This document shows, piece by piece, positions 33,608-41,287 of a DNA stretch of 44,447 nt. The stretch spans positions 1 through 44,447 of the forward strand of contig CAAGJN010000031.1 in the NCBI GenBank assembly GCA_900770255.1, written 5' to 3'. The notes below the pieces were generated by a model. It worked only from the letters and a program-made list of their open reading frames with translations. It made no database searches and was not told the origin of the DNA. The position numbers and the translations under genes were made by a program. Each line of letters opens with the position of its first letter. The first letter of the stretch is position 1. This DNA comes from Clostridia bacterium. Its GTDB lineage: Bacteria; Bacillota; Clostridia; Oscillospirales; Acutalibacteraceae.

Positions 33608-34293
33608 TGAGCGATTTTAACGGTATAACAGGGGATGCGCTGTTTTTGATGCAGCTCAACCGCTTCAACGACTCAAGGGCCTTTTACGAGGAAAATAAAG
33701 AGACGATAAAAAGAACGATGACCGTGCCGATGCGGCAGATCGCCGCGGCGCTCAGCGGGGATATGCTCAATGTTGATCCGATGATGAATACGGTGCCGAC
33801 AAAGATGGTCTCCCGCGTTCGCCGCGACACGCGCTACACGCGTGACAAGCACCTCTACCGCGAGAATATGTGGATAATGTTCATGCGCCCCAAAAAGGAA
33901 TGGCGCATGTATCCGTGTATGTGGTTTGAGGTAACTCCGCGCGTGTGGTCGTGCGGGGTCGGAACATACGAAGCCCGCGCTGATCTCATGGAGGCGTTCA
34001 GAGAGAGGCTGAGAAACGAGCCCGACCGTTTTAGGGAAGCTGTCAGGCAGGCCGAAAACGTCGGCGCAGTCTATGATGCGGAGCTCTACAGGCGGCCAAA
34101 GCCGGACTGCCCCGCAGGGCTCGATAAATACTATAACGCAAAATATTTTTACTTTATATTTGAATCGCCGGAGCTGTCTGCACTTGAAAATGACGGGATA
34201 ATTGAGAAGCTCAGACAGATATACAGAAGCTTTGCGCCGATGTACGAATTTCTCAGGGATGTGTCCGACGACCGCCTGAAAACACACCAATAA
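33607..34293 (+). CDS. DUF2461 domain protein
   Basis: A 228-aa cytoplasmic protein matching the DUF2461 pattern: an N-terminal FLMQLNRFNDSRAFYEENKETIKR, then the basic motif VSRVRRDTRYTRDKHLYRENMWIMFM, an aromatic core CMWFEVTPRVWSCGVGTYEA, and a C-terminal KYFYFIFESPELSALEN. No biochemical function is known for the family. The ATG overlaps the preceding stop by one base (TGATGA context), indicating coupling. It belongs to the eight-gene run. Confidence 0.85.
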   Translation: MSDFNGITGDALFLMQLNRFNDSRAFYEENKETIKRTMTVPMRQIAAALSGDMLNVDPMMNTVPTKMVSRVRRDTRYTRDKHLYRENMWIMFMRPKKEWRMYPCMWFEVTPRVWSCGVGTYEARADLMEAFRERLRNEPDRFREAVRQAENVGAVYDAELYRRPKPDCPAGLDKYYNAKYFYFIFESPELSALENDGIIEKLRQIYRSFAPMYEFLRDVSDDRLKTHQ

Positions 34294-34310
34294 TCGAAAG
34301 GAGCTTTAAA

Positions 34311-35144
34311 ATGAGCCTTGATCCCATTGACTACAAGGAACCGAGATGCCTAAGCTGTACCGACTTTTATTCGCCAGACGAGAATTCAAATGTTATCCCT
34401 ATTCCGATTGACAGAGTGGTGGACAGGCTCGACGATCTCCTCTCTCACAACGATATGCCCGCGGCGCGCAGACATCTTGAATATTGGCTAGCAGAGTCCC
34501 GTGCCGGTCACGACAGGCGCGGGGAGCTCGCGGTGCTCAATGAGCTCATGGGGCTATACCGCAAAATGGGGCTTCGCGACGAGGCCTTTGAAAGCGCGCG
34601 GCGCGCGGAAGAACTCGTGAGCGAACTCGATCTCAGCGGCACGATAACCGCCGCAACGGTTTGCCTTAATAATGCGACTGTCTGCGAGGCGTTTGACCGT
34701 CCGCGCGAGGCGCTCGAACGCTACAGCGAGGCCAAGAGCATCTATGAGGATTTTCTCCCTGCGGGGGACTCAAGGCTCGGCGGGCTGTGCAACAATATGG
34801 CGCTTGCGTGCGTTTCGCTCGGCGAGTATGAGCAGGCTAAGGAGCTCTATAAACAGGCGATAGATATAATGTCGGCGCTGCCGAACGGCAAGCCCGAGAC
34901 TGCGATAACGTATCTCAACCTCGCCAACGCAGCCGAGGCGCAGTACGGCCTTGAGGAGGCCGCGGACGCCATAAACGACTGCCTTGAAAAGGCTGAGAAG
35001 CTGCTGCTCGATGAGTCGAATGTTCACGACGGCAACTATGCGTTCGTGTGCGAAAAGTGCGCGCCGACATTCAGATATTACGGCTGGTTTCTGACCGCCG
35101 GGGAGATAAAAAGGAGATCGGATGAAATATATGAAAGGGCTTGA
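34311..35144 (+). CDS. Tetratricopeptide-repeat protein
   Basis: A 277-aa cytoplasmic TPR protein. Recognisable repeats include AVLNELMGLYRKMGLRDEAFESARRAEEL, TVCLNNATVCEAFDRPREALERYSEAKSIY, LGGLCNNMALACVSLGEYEQAKELYKQAIDIM and TAITYLNLANAAEAQYGLEEAADAINDCLEKA (about residues 75-235). These form a helical scaffold for protein contacts. AAAGGAG precedes the ATG. The next gene (DUF4037) starts inside its last codons, overlapping by 23 nt, so the two are probably made in fixed proportion and may interact (inference). Confidence 0.87.
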   Translation: MSLDPIDYKEPRCLSCTDFYSPDENSNVIPIPIDRVVDRLDDLLSHNDMPAARRHLEYWLAESRAGHDRRGELAVLNELMGLYRKMGLRDEAFESARRAEELVSELDLSGTITAATVCLNNATVCEAFDRPREALERYSEAKSIYEDFLPAGDSRLGGLCNNMALACVSLGEYEQAKELYKQAIDIMSALPNGKPETAITYLNLANAAEAQYGLEEAADAINDCLEKAEKLLLDESNVHDGNYAFVCEKCAPTFRYYGWFLTAGEIKRRSDEIYERA

Positions 35145-36075
35145 ACTGGCTGAAAAGTTTTATGATACTTACGGGGCTCCGATGCTGCACGAGCAGTTTC
35201 CGGAGCTTGAAAACAAGCTCGCAACAGGCTTAGTCGGCGACGGCTCCGAGTGCTTCGGTTATGACGACGATGTTTCGCGCGACCACGATTTTGAGCCGGG
35301 CTTCTGTATCTTCGTGCCGGACGATATCGACAGCCGCACCGAATTTCAGCTCGAGCGGGCATATGCAAAGCTCCCGAAGAGTTTTGAGGGGATAGAAAGG
35401 CTGAGGATAAGCCCGGTCGGCGGCAGCCGCCACGGGGTCATCAGGATCGGCGATTTCTATCAGGCAAAAACAGGCTCGCGCACGGCCTTTGACACGGCCG
35501 AGCAATGGATGCGCACACCCGACAGCTTTCTCGCCGCTGCAACGAACGGCAAAGTGTTCCGTGACGACTCGGGCGAGTTTACGCGGATAAGAGATTCGTT
35601 TCTCAATATGCCGCAGGATGTGAGACTCAAGAAGCTCGCGGGACATCTGGTTATGGCGGCGCAGGCCGGTCAGTATAATTTTCGCCGCTGCATGGAGCAC
35701 GGTGAGAGCGGGGGAGCGCAGCTTTGCATGTTTGAGTTTGTCGATCATGCGATGTCGGCGGTTTTTCTGCTCAACAGAAAATACAGGCCTTTTTATAAAT
35801 GGGCGTTCCGCGCCATGCGAGAGCTTGAGATACTCCCGGAGCTTGCGGATACGTTTGAGTTCCTGATATCCTCAGACAACTCCGCCTCGCTTGCCGAGAC
35901 CAAAGCGGATATAGTCGAGGACGCCGCGGGTATGATGATAACCGAGTTGCAGCGGCAGAGTCTTACCGATGCGATATGCGGCGACCTTGAGAAGCACGCA
36001 TATTCTGTCAACGACAGGATATCCGACCCTAAGCTCAGAACGATGCACATTATGGCGGGGGGGGGACGGATATGA
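35122..36075 (+). CDS. DUF4037 nucleotidyltransferase-like protein
   Basis: A 317-aa protein whose N-terminal segment VGDGSECFGYDDDVSRDHDFEPGFCIFV (about residues 38-65) has the G-S-x-x-x-G-x-D-x-D spacing of a nucleotidyltransferase fold with acidic metal ligands. It matches DUF4037 proteins. The rest is helical, with HVMRRC-like stretches typical of kanamycin-nucleotidyltransferase-type C-terminal bundles (weak). AAAAAGGAG lies before the ATG inside the TPR gene; an ATG 9 nt later is possible. A run of nine G residues (36057-36065) lies just before its stop, encoding part of the final AGGGRI, and abuts the next start. The biochemical target is unknown. Confidence 0.82.
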   Translation: MKYMKGLELAEKFYDTYGAPMLHEQFPELENKLATGLVGDGSECFGYDDDVSRDHDFEPGFCIFVPDDIDSRTEFQLERAYAKLPKSFEGIERLRISPVGGSRHGVIRIGDFYQAKTGSRTAFDTAEQWMRTPDSFLAAATNGKVFRDDSGEFTRIRDSFLNMPQDVRLKKLAGHLVMAAQAGQYNFRRCMEHGESGGAQLCMFEFVDHAMSAVFLLNRKYRPFYKWAFRAMRELEILPELADTFEFLISSDNSASLAETKADIVEDAAGMMITELQRQSLTDAICGDLEKHAYSVNDRISDPKLRTMHIMAGGGRI

Positions 36076-36542
36076 CAAAGACAAACGCTATGAGAATGCT
36101 CGACAGAGCCAAGATAGAATACAGGGTGCTTCAATATGATTATGACGAGAATGATCTCAGCGGTGTTCACGCCGCGGCCGCTCTGTCTCTCGACCCTGAG
36201 CGGGTGTTCAAGACCTTGGTCACGCGCGACGGCAAGCACGGACTTTTCGTGTTCTGCATACCCGTCGGAGCGGAGCTCGATCTGAAAAAATGCGCGAAGT
36301 GCGCGGGAGTCAAGAGTCTTGAGATGATTCACGTCAAGGAGCTCGTTCCGCTCACGGGCTATATGCGCGGAGGATGTTCTCCGATCGGTATGAAGAAGCA
36401 GTATCCGACCTTTATTCATGAGTCCGCAAAGAACTTCGATGAGATATATGTCAGCGCAGGTATGCGCGGCGAGCAGCTTTGTCTCTCGCCGGACAAGCTC
36501 GCCGGTTTTGTCGGCGCGCAGTTCTGCGACGTGATAGCGTAG
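36072..36542 (+). CDS. ybaK: YbaK-type aminoacyl-tRNA deacylase (Cys-tRNA(Pro) deacylase)
   Basis: A 156-aa editing domain protein that hydrolyses mischarged Cys-tRNA(Pro) or a related mischarged tRNA in trans. Seen: MTKTNAMRMLDRAKIEYRVLQYDYDE, FKTLVTRDGKHGLFVFCIPV with the conserved Lys, LKKCAKCAGVKSLEMIHVKEL, and the signature TGYMRGGCSPIGMKKQYPTFIHESA. This is the full length for YbaK/EbsC. The start overlaps the DUF4037 stop (ATGA), and the upstream G-run supplies a possible ribosome binding site. Last gene of the eight-gene run; a strong terminator follows. Confidence 0.93.
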   Translation: MTKTNAMRMLDRAKIEYRVLQYDYDENDLSGVHAAAALSLDPERVFKTLVTRDGKHGLFVFCIPVGAELDLKKCAKCAGVKSLEMIHVKELVPLTGYMRGGCSPIGMKKQYPTFIHESAKNFDEIYVSAGMRGEQLCLSPDKLAGFVGAQFCDVIA

Positions 36543-36547
36543 AGCGT

Positions 36548-36593
36548 AAAAAATGCACTCTCAAAGCTTAAAACTTTAAGGGTGCATTTTTTT
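36548..36593. terminator. Bidirectional terminator between ybaK and the MATE gene
   Basis: Stem of A-rich arm plus TGCAC (36548-36558) with GTGCATTTTTT (36582-36592) and an inner CTCAAAG/CTTTAAG stem. T-tracts are present on both strands, serving convergent genes. Confidence 0.85.
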
Positions 36594-36597
36594 GTGT

Positions 36598-38001
36598 TCA
36601 TTTTACCGCTTCGGCCGGCAGCTTTTCCGGCTTTTTGTTTTTGTATATGCTGTGACTGAGCCAGCGGCTGCCGCGGTAGCGCAGACAGAAGACGATCGCG
36701 CGGAATACCCAGTCAACGATCATGGCAAGCCATACGCCGATGGCGCCCCAACCAAGCTTGAGACCTATTATGTAGCTGAGCAGCAGTCTGAAAGTGAACA
36801 TTGAAAAAAGCGCAATGCACATGGTGAACTTTGCGTCGTTCGCGGCCTTGAGGATGTTCGGCATTGTAAACGATGCGGGCCAGACGAGTATCGCGCAGCC
36901 GTTGTGTATAAAGATCAGCTTAAATGCGAGGGAATAGGCGTCTGCGGAGATGTCGTACATCTTGAGCGTCAGCGGGAGAGTAGCTAAAATCAGCACATTC
37001 CATATTGCCGACATGAGATATGTGAGTTTCATCAGCTTTTTCGCGTGGAGCCGAACCTGTGCCTCGCTGCCGAGGCCGACGCACTGGCCGATGACAGTTA
37101 TCATCGCGAGCCCCATGGCCTGACCGGGTATGCAGCCGATGCTGTCAAGGTTGTTTGCAACTGCATTGGCAGCTATCTGCACCGTGCCGAACGAGGCGAT
37201 GATGCTCACAACGAGGATACGCCCGAGGTTGAACAGACTGCTCTCGACGCTGTTGGGAATGCCGATTGCAAGTATCTTTTTAATCAGCCGGAAGTCCGGA
37301 ACGAACTTTTCCCTGAAGGATATGTATATCGGATGATCCTTCTTGCACAGCAGGATTAGCAGCAGAAGCATCGACATGAATCGCGAGATAGTGGAGGAGA
37401 CCGCGGCACCGGCTACGCCCAATTTGACGCCGTATATCAGTACAGCGTTGCCGGTGATGTTCATTATGTTTGTCATGAGCGAGGCGAGCATGGATATTTT
37501 GGAGTTGCCCATCGCGCGGAAAAGAGCCGCACAGCAGTTATATATCGCAAGGAGAGGAAAAGAGAGAGCGGAGATCCAGAAATATGTCAGCGCAGAGTCC
37601 ATAACTCCCTGGTCAAGCGTGCTGAAAAGAAGACGGAGTATCTGTGCCTTGAATATAAGTGCTAACGCCATGAGAACAAGCGAAATAAGAAAAGCTACGA
37701 ATATCAGCTGTGATGCGCTTTTTCTCGCGTCCTTTACCTTGTTTGCGCCGATAAACTGTGCCGCGACGACTGCGCCGCCTGTAGCAAGGGCGGCGAAAAT
37801 ATTGATTATCAGCACCATTATCATGTCAACGAGCGACACGCCGGAGATAGCCTCGTCGCCGAGGCTGGATATCATTACTGTATCGAAAAATCCGACGGAT
37901 ATGGCAAGAAACTGTTCTATTACAAGCGGAAAAATAAGCTTCTTGAGAGCTTTTTCGCTGAACAGCGGCTTGTCAACTGTTTGCTTTGCGACCTTTTCCA
38001 T
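36598..38001 (-). CDS. MATE-family efflux transporter
   Basis: A 467-aa inner-membrane protein with 12 predicted transmembrane segments in two similar halves. It belongs to the multidrug and toxic compound extrusion family, exporting cationic compounds with Na+ or H+. Seen: LIFPLVIEQFLAISVGFFDTVMISSLGDEAISGVSLVDMI near the N-terminus and the matching second-half segment IGIPNSVESSLFNLGRILVVSIIASFGTVQIAANAVANNLDSIGCIPGQAMGLA. GGAGG precedes the ATG. A possible promoter lies upstream. Its substrate is unknown, and it is not obviously linked to neighbours. Confidence 0.93.
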   Translation of the reverse strand: MEKVAKQTVDKPLFSEKALKKLIFPLVIEQFLAISVGFFDTVMISSLGDEAISGVSLVDMIMVLIINIFAALATGGAVVAAQFIGANKVKDARKSASQLIFVAFLISLVLMALALIFKAQILRLLFSTLDQGVMDSALTYFWISALSFPLLAIYNCCAALFRAMGNSKISMLASLMTNIMNITGNAVLIYGVKLGVAGAAVSSTISRFMSMLLLLILLCKKDHPIYISFREKFVPDFRLIKKILAIGIPNSVESSLFNLGRILVVSIIASFGTVQIAANAVANNLDSIGCIPGQAMGLAMITVIGQCVGLGSEAQVRLHAKKLMKLTYLMSAIWNVLILATLPLTLKMYDISADAYSLAFKLIFIHNGCAILVWPASFTMPNILKAANDAKFTMCIALFSMFTFRLLLSYIIGLKLGWGAIGVWLAMIVDWVFRAIVFCLRYRGSRWLSHSIYKNKKPEKLPAEAVK

Positions 38002-38028
38002 CTCAGACCTCCGTTATTGTTACACTAT

Positions 38029-38057
38029 ATATTAGCATATTTCGCCCGCTAATTCAA
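38029..38057 (-). promoter_or_regulatory. Possible promoter for the MATE gene
   Basis: On the minus strand TTGAAT (38052-38057) and TAATAT (38029-38034) are spaced by 17 nt, 27 nt upstream of the start codon. The -10 match is moderate. Confidence 0.4.
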
Positions 38058-38071
38058 TGAGTATGACAGAG

Positions 38072-38109
38072 AAATACGCACCGCAGCTTTTTGCGATGCG
38101 TATTTTTTT
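38072..38109 (+). terminator. Hairpin terminator downstream of the GH-like gene
   Basis: AAATACGCA (38072-38080) pairs with TGCGTATTT (38097-38105), with an inner CGCA/TGCG stem. The long T-run (38103-38109) is on the plus strand. On the minus strand, where the neighbouring gene needs it, only ATTTCTCT follows, so it is a weaker terminator there. Confidence 0.6.
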
Positions 38110-38120
38110 AGATGCGTTTC

Positions 38121-40352
38121 TTATTTATCTTTTTTTACTATCCTGAATTCGCTTATCATCACTCCGGCGAAGCGCTCGAAGATCTCAAGCTCAACGCAGC
38201 CGTTTACAAAAACGTCCTTCGGTAGCTGATAGACTGCGCATTCAAAGCCGTCCGGCAGCATCTCGCGGTTGAACTCCTCATCCTCGGGTCCGAATTGTCT
38301 GCCCTCGTAAACCGTTGTGCCGTTGGCTCTGACAGTCAGATCGTCGATCCGCTCGTCCTTGGCCTGCCTGTATGTTACCTTGAGCTCATAGTCGGTGTCG
38401 GGGGAGAAGCCGCCCAGCTTGCAGCGAAAGGACTGATTGTCGTATACCTTGAACAGGCATGTCGGCAGGCTGCCGTTGTTGACGTCCGGCCGGTCTCCCT
38501 GAAAGTTCATATATATCCCTTCGGGGCCGGGCACCTGCTTGCAGCCGAGCGCCCCGAGACCATGCTCGGCGACCGAGAAATAGTATTCGTCGCTCTCAAC
38601 TTCGTTTCGCTTCACGCTGCGTATCATGTAGTCAACAGCGTCGTTTCTTTCCATGCCCTTCGCTTTTTCGAGGCGGCCGAGCAGCCACGCGCGGTCGGTG
38701 TTCGGCAGGTCGATGGTTTCAAGCACGGCTCCGCGCTCCCAGCCGTCGGCACAATAGCGCTCGACGTCGGATTGCAGCCCTACCTGCTCAAACAGCTCTG
38801 CGGCGATACGCTCGATGTCGGCGCGAAGCGACTTTTCGCGGCCGTCCTCGGCGTCCTTCAGTATGCTTTCGGCCGTGTCGAGCCTGCCTGCGAGGATTTC
38901 GCGGCCGGCCTCTTTTACGGCTCTGAGCTCTATTATGCGTCTGCGACGCAGATAGGCGTCGCACTTTGCGCGAAACAGGCACTGGTTAAAGCGCCACAGT
39001 CCGCACGCATTGGGATATCTTTCGGCGAGCGATTCCCAGCCCCTGAGATTATCGTCAATGCCCGGATTTTCAGCCGGATCCGTCTGCCAGTTGAGCTCGA
39101 GCCCGAGTATGCGGTCGGCGACCTCGTCTGCGGGCAGACCGGGGAAGAACAGGCGCGAATAGTCCTCAAGCGTGTCACGCACATCGGCTTCTGGGAAAAA
39201 GTCCATGTTGCTCCAGACGCATTTGTTCACGTCGTCCGTTATACCCTCGGAGTAGCTCACGCTGCCGATGACATATCTGCGCGTGAGCCTGTGAATCTCA
39301 CGGTATTCGCACGGGCGCGGGTTGGTGCATTCGCGGCTGAGCCCGCATGCAAGAGCATAGTGCCAGTCGTCGCGGTCAAAGTGGACCGGATATTCACACC
39401 GCACATTGTGCGTGATGTCTGGATAAAACCTGATCGGATATTTATAGGGCACCTTTCGGCGCAGCTCATCCATCTCAAATGCGTGGTTGGGCCCCGTTAT
39501 TATGCCGTCTATCTCGTCGGGCAGCTTCTGAAGCTCGCTTATCAGCGTGTCGCCCCAGCCGGGTATGGAGTGCGGCTGCTGTGCCGACGGCCACATTTCG
39601 GCCTTCGGGTGGTATTCCTTGAGCAGGCCGGAAAATTTGCGGCAGCGCGCGATAAACTCGTCGGCGCCGTAGTCGCCGGGGTCGCCTCCGGGCGGGAACA
39701 TAGCGTCTATTCTCGGCGTGCGTTCAAAAACTTTTCTGCGCCTTTCTGCGGCGTCCTCAATGCTCTCGCGCTCATTAGGATACCAGAGCGATACATCGAG
39801 ATCATATTCGTCGGCTATTTTTGACGCTTCGATGAGAAGCTCCTGCGGGTCGTATTTCATCAGCCTGTTTCTGCGCGCCTCAAGCTCGTTATACGGGATA
39901 TGCTCGACCGTGTTGCAGCCGAAAAACATCAGATCAAGATAGTATCTGCGGTAATCCTCAATGTCCCATGCGTCGTAGGTGTTCGGCGTTGTGCGGTAAC
40001 CGAGCTGATGACCGCGTATTTTTTTGTCCGGCAGATATTTTCCGCTGATGTCCTGTATCAGCGTTATCGTGCCGCCGCTGATCTCTGCTTTTCGCAGGAA
40101 CATTCCCAAAGCAAATATCAGCCCGCGCACGCCCTTTGCCCTGAAAGTGAGCTTTTTGCCGTCCTGCTCGATAATATAGCCGTCACGCGGCGCGTCCGGA
40201 TCCGCAACAAAGCGAATGTCGGCTGCCCTCGGGTCGGTTTCTTTCGGGATATATCCGACCCTTGACTTTATTTCGCCGCTGAATATTTCAGCGGCCTTTT
40301 GGGCGTCCGCGCTCTCAGCGCTGAGGCTCAGATCTCTGTATTCGTATCTCAT
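38121..40352 (-). CDS. Unclassified glycoside-hydrolase-like protein (GH20/GH67/GH84-type architecture)
   Basis: A 743-aa protein without a signal peptide. The N-terminal 100 residues look like the small alpha/beta domain found before GH20, GH67 and GH84 barrels (AADIRFVADPDAPRDGYIIEQDGKKLTFRAKGVRGLIFALGMFLR). A TIM-barrel-like region follows from about 110 (IRGHQLGYRTTPNTYDAWDIEDYRRYYLDLMFFGCNTVEHIPYN, DVSLWYPNE, AMFPPGGDPGDYG, GIITGPNHAF, HYALACGLSRECTNPRP, VSYSEGITDDVNKCVW). The C-terminal about 160 residues resemble a carbohydrate-binding beta-sandwich. I cannot assign a numbered GH family, and catalytic residues are not certain. AAGGAG precedes the ATG. It is the second gene after a sugar isomerase/epimerase, suggesting cytoplasmic breakdown of an imported glycoside (inference). 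Confidence 0.7.
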   Translation of the reverse strand: MRYEYRDLSLSAESADAQKAAEIFSGEIKSRVGYIPKETDPRAADIRFVADPDAPRDGYIIEQDGKKLTFRAKGVRGLIFALGMFLRKAEISGGTITLIQDISGKYLPDKKIRGHQLGYRTTPNTYDAWDIEDYRRYYLDLMFFGCNTVEHIPYNELEARRNRLMKYDPQELLIEASKIADEYDLDVSLWYPNERESIEDAAERRRKVFERTPRIDAMFPPGGDPGDYGADEFIARCRKFSGLLKEYHPKAEMWPSAQQPHSIPGWGDTLISELQKLPDEIDGIITGPNHAFEMDELRRKVPYKYPIRFYPDITHNVRCEYPVHFDRDDWHYALACGLSRECTNPRPCEYREIHRLTRRYVIGSVSYSEGITDDVNKCVWSNMDFFPEADVRDTLEDYSRLFFPGLPADEVADRILGLELNWQTDPAENPGIDDNLRGWESLAERYPNACGLWRFNQCLFRAKCDAYLRRRRIIELRAVKEAGREILAGRLDTAESILKDAEDGREKSLRADIERIAAELFEQVGLQSDVERYCADGWERGAVLETIDLPNTDRAWLLGRLEKAKGMERNDAVDYMIRSVKRNEVESDEYYFSVAEHGLGALGCKQVPGPEGIYMNFQGDRPDVNNGSLPTCLFKVYDNQSFRCKLGGFSPDTDYELKVTYRQAKDERIDDLTVRANGTTVYEGRQFGPEDEEFNREMLPDGFECAVYQLPKDVFVNGCVELEIFERFAGVMISEFRIVKKDK

Positions 40353-40362
40353 CGGCGGCTCC

Positions 40363-41157
40363 TTATTTGAACAGTTTTTTCATCATCCTGAGCCCTTCGG
40401 CGGCTTCAGTCTCAAAGCAGTTGCAGCCCGCCTCAATGCTTATGCGTCCGTCGTAGCCTGCGTCGCTCAGCGCTTTTACGAACGGCGCATAGTTATACCC
40501 GTCGCCTTCGGCGGGGAAAATGCGCTTGCTCGTTCCGGTTGCTCCGAGCGCCACCGGATTCGAGAAGTGGACATGTATGAGCTTGTCTGAGGCGTATGAG
40601 AGCGAAGAAAAGTCCTCCTTCTCCATGACCATATGATAAATATCCGCGAGCACGCAGACGCTGTCAAGACCAAGCTCCCTGCATGTGTCGGCCGTCTCCC
40701 TGACGGTGGTGAATATGTTTGATTCAAGGCTGTTGAGCGGCTCTATGGCAACTCTTATTCCGTATTCCTTTGCAATTTCTCCTATGGCGTGTACCGCGTC
40801 GAGCACCTGCCCGACGCCTCTCTCTCTGTCAAAGCCCTCCGGTACGCTGCGCGAGCGTCCGCTGCCGAGCACGCAGGTCTCAGCGCCGAGCAGCTTTGCG
40901 TTTTCAAACGCGCGGCAGGTATAGTCTTTTATTTCATCAAGAGTTGTTGCGTCATCTCCGGCAAGATGTATATCGCCCGGGAAAAAGCAGTTTGTTGCCT
41001 CGAGCTTTATTTCATGTCCGTCGAGTATTTTTTTTGCTTCGCCGAGCTGAGTGCGGTCCAGATTTTTTATCACGCCGAGGTTACTTTCGAGATAGTCGTA
41101 GCCGATTCCCGCCGCGGCTTCAAACTTGTCGAGACCGGCGCATGTTCCGAGTTTCAT
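40363..41157 (-). CDS. Sugar phosphate isomerase/epimerase family (xylose-isomerase-like TIM barrel)
   Basis: A 264-aa AP-endonuclease-2/xylose-isomerase-fold enzyme, cytoplasmic, probably isomerising or epimerising a sugar or cyclitol with a divalent metal. Seen: the N-terminal MKLGTCAGLDKFEAAAGIGYDYLESN and the metal ligands in order: Glu of VAIEPLNSLESN, Asp and His of VLADIYHM, His of LIHVHFSNP and Glu of SIEAGCNCFE. AGGAGG precedes the ATG. The GH-like gene follows after 10 nt, forming a two-gene operon with a clear promoter carrying a perfect TTGACA. The substrate is unknown. Confidence 0.87.
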   Translation of the reverse strand: MKLGTCAGLDKFEAAAGIGYDYLESNLGVIKNLDRTQLGEAKKILDGHEIKLEATNCFFPGDIHLAGDDATTLDEIKDYTCRAFENAKLLGAETCVLGSGRSRSVPEGFDRERGVGQVLDAVHAIGEIAKEYGIRVAIEPLNSLESNIFTTVRETADTCRELGLDSVCVLADIYHMVMEKEDFSSLSYASDKLIHVHFSNPVALGATGTSKRIFPAEGDGYNYAPFVKALSDAGYDGRISIEAGCNCFETEAAEGLRMMKKLFK

Positions 41158-41171
41158 TTTTGTTCCTCCTG

Positions 41172-41189
41172 ACAGTATATACAGTATAT
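41172..41189 (-). promoter_or_regulatory. Tandem 9-nt repeat at the transcription start: candidate operator
   Basis: ACAGTATAT occurs twice head to tail (41172-41180 and 41181-41189). It covers the expected start point of the isomerase/GH-like transcript, just downstream of the -10 box and ending about 14 nt before the start codon. Such placement suits a repressor site, but no regulator gene is adjacent. Confidence 0.35.
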
Positions 41190-41193
41190 TTTT

Positions 41194-41222
41194 ATGTTAG
41201 CACGGCTCGCAGCGGCTGTCAA
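41194..41222 (-). promoter_or_regulatory. Promoter for the isomerase/GH-like operon
   Basis: On the minus strand a perfect TTGACA (41217-41222) and TAACAT (41194-41199) are spaced by 17 nt, about 37 nt before the start codon. Confidence 0.7.
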
Positions 41223-41251
41223 TGAAAGCAAAGCAAAAATTTTTATCTGCG

Positions 41252-41281
41252 GTATGAAGCGAACGACGTATGGGAATAATT
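41252..41281 (+). promoter_or_regulatory. Sigma-F/sigma-G-like forespore promoter for sigG
   Basis: GTATG (41252-41256), a 15-nt spacer and GGGAATAATT (41272-41281) fit the sigma-F/G pattern (about GnATR, 15 nt, GGnnAnAnT) known from Bacillus. No good sigma-A pair is visible in the gap. Transcription would begin near 41288, leaving a leader of roughly 190 nt. Known biology: sigG of B. subtilis is transcribed by sigma-F and then by sigma-G itself. Confidence 0.55.
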
Positions 41282-41287
41282 TATAGG

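Noticed and set aside
38295..39824. 509-codon open frame on the plus strand inside the GH-like gene
   Set aside because: It lies fully antisense to a gene with a proper ribosome binding site and recognisable domains; its translation has no recognisable motif.
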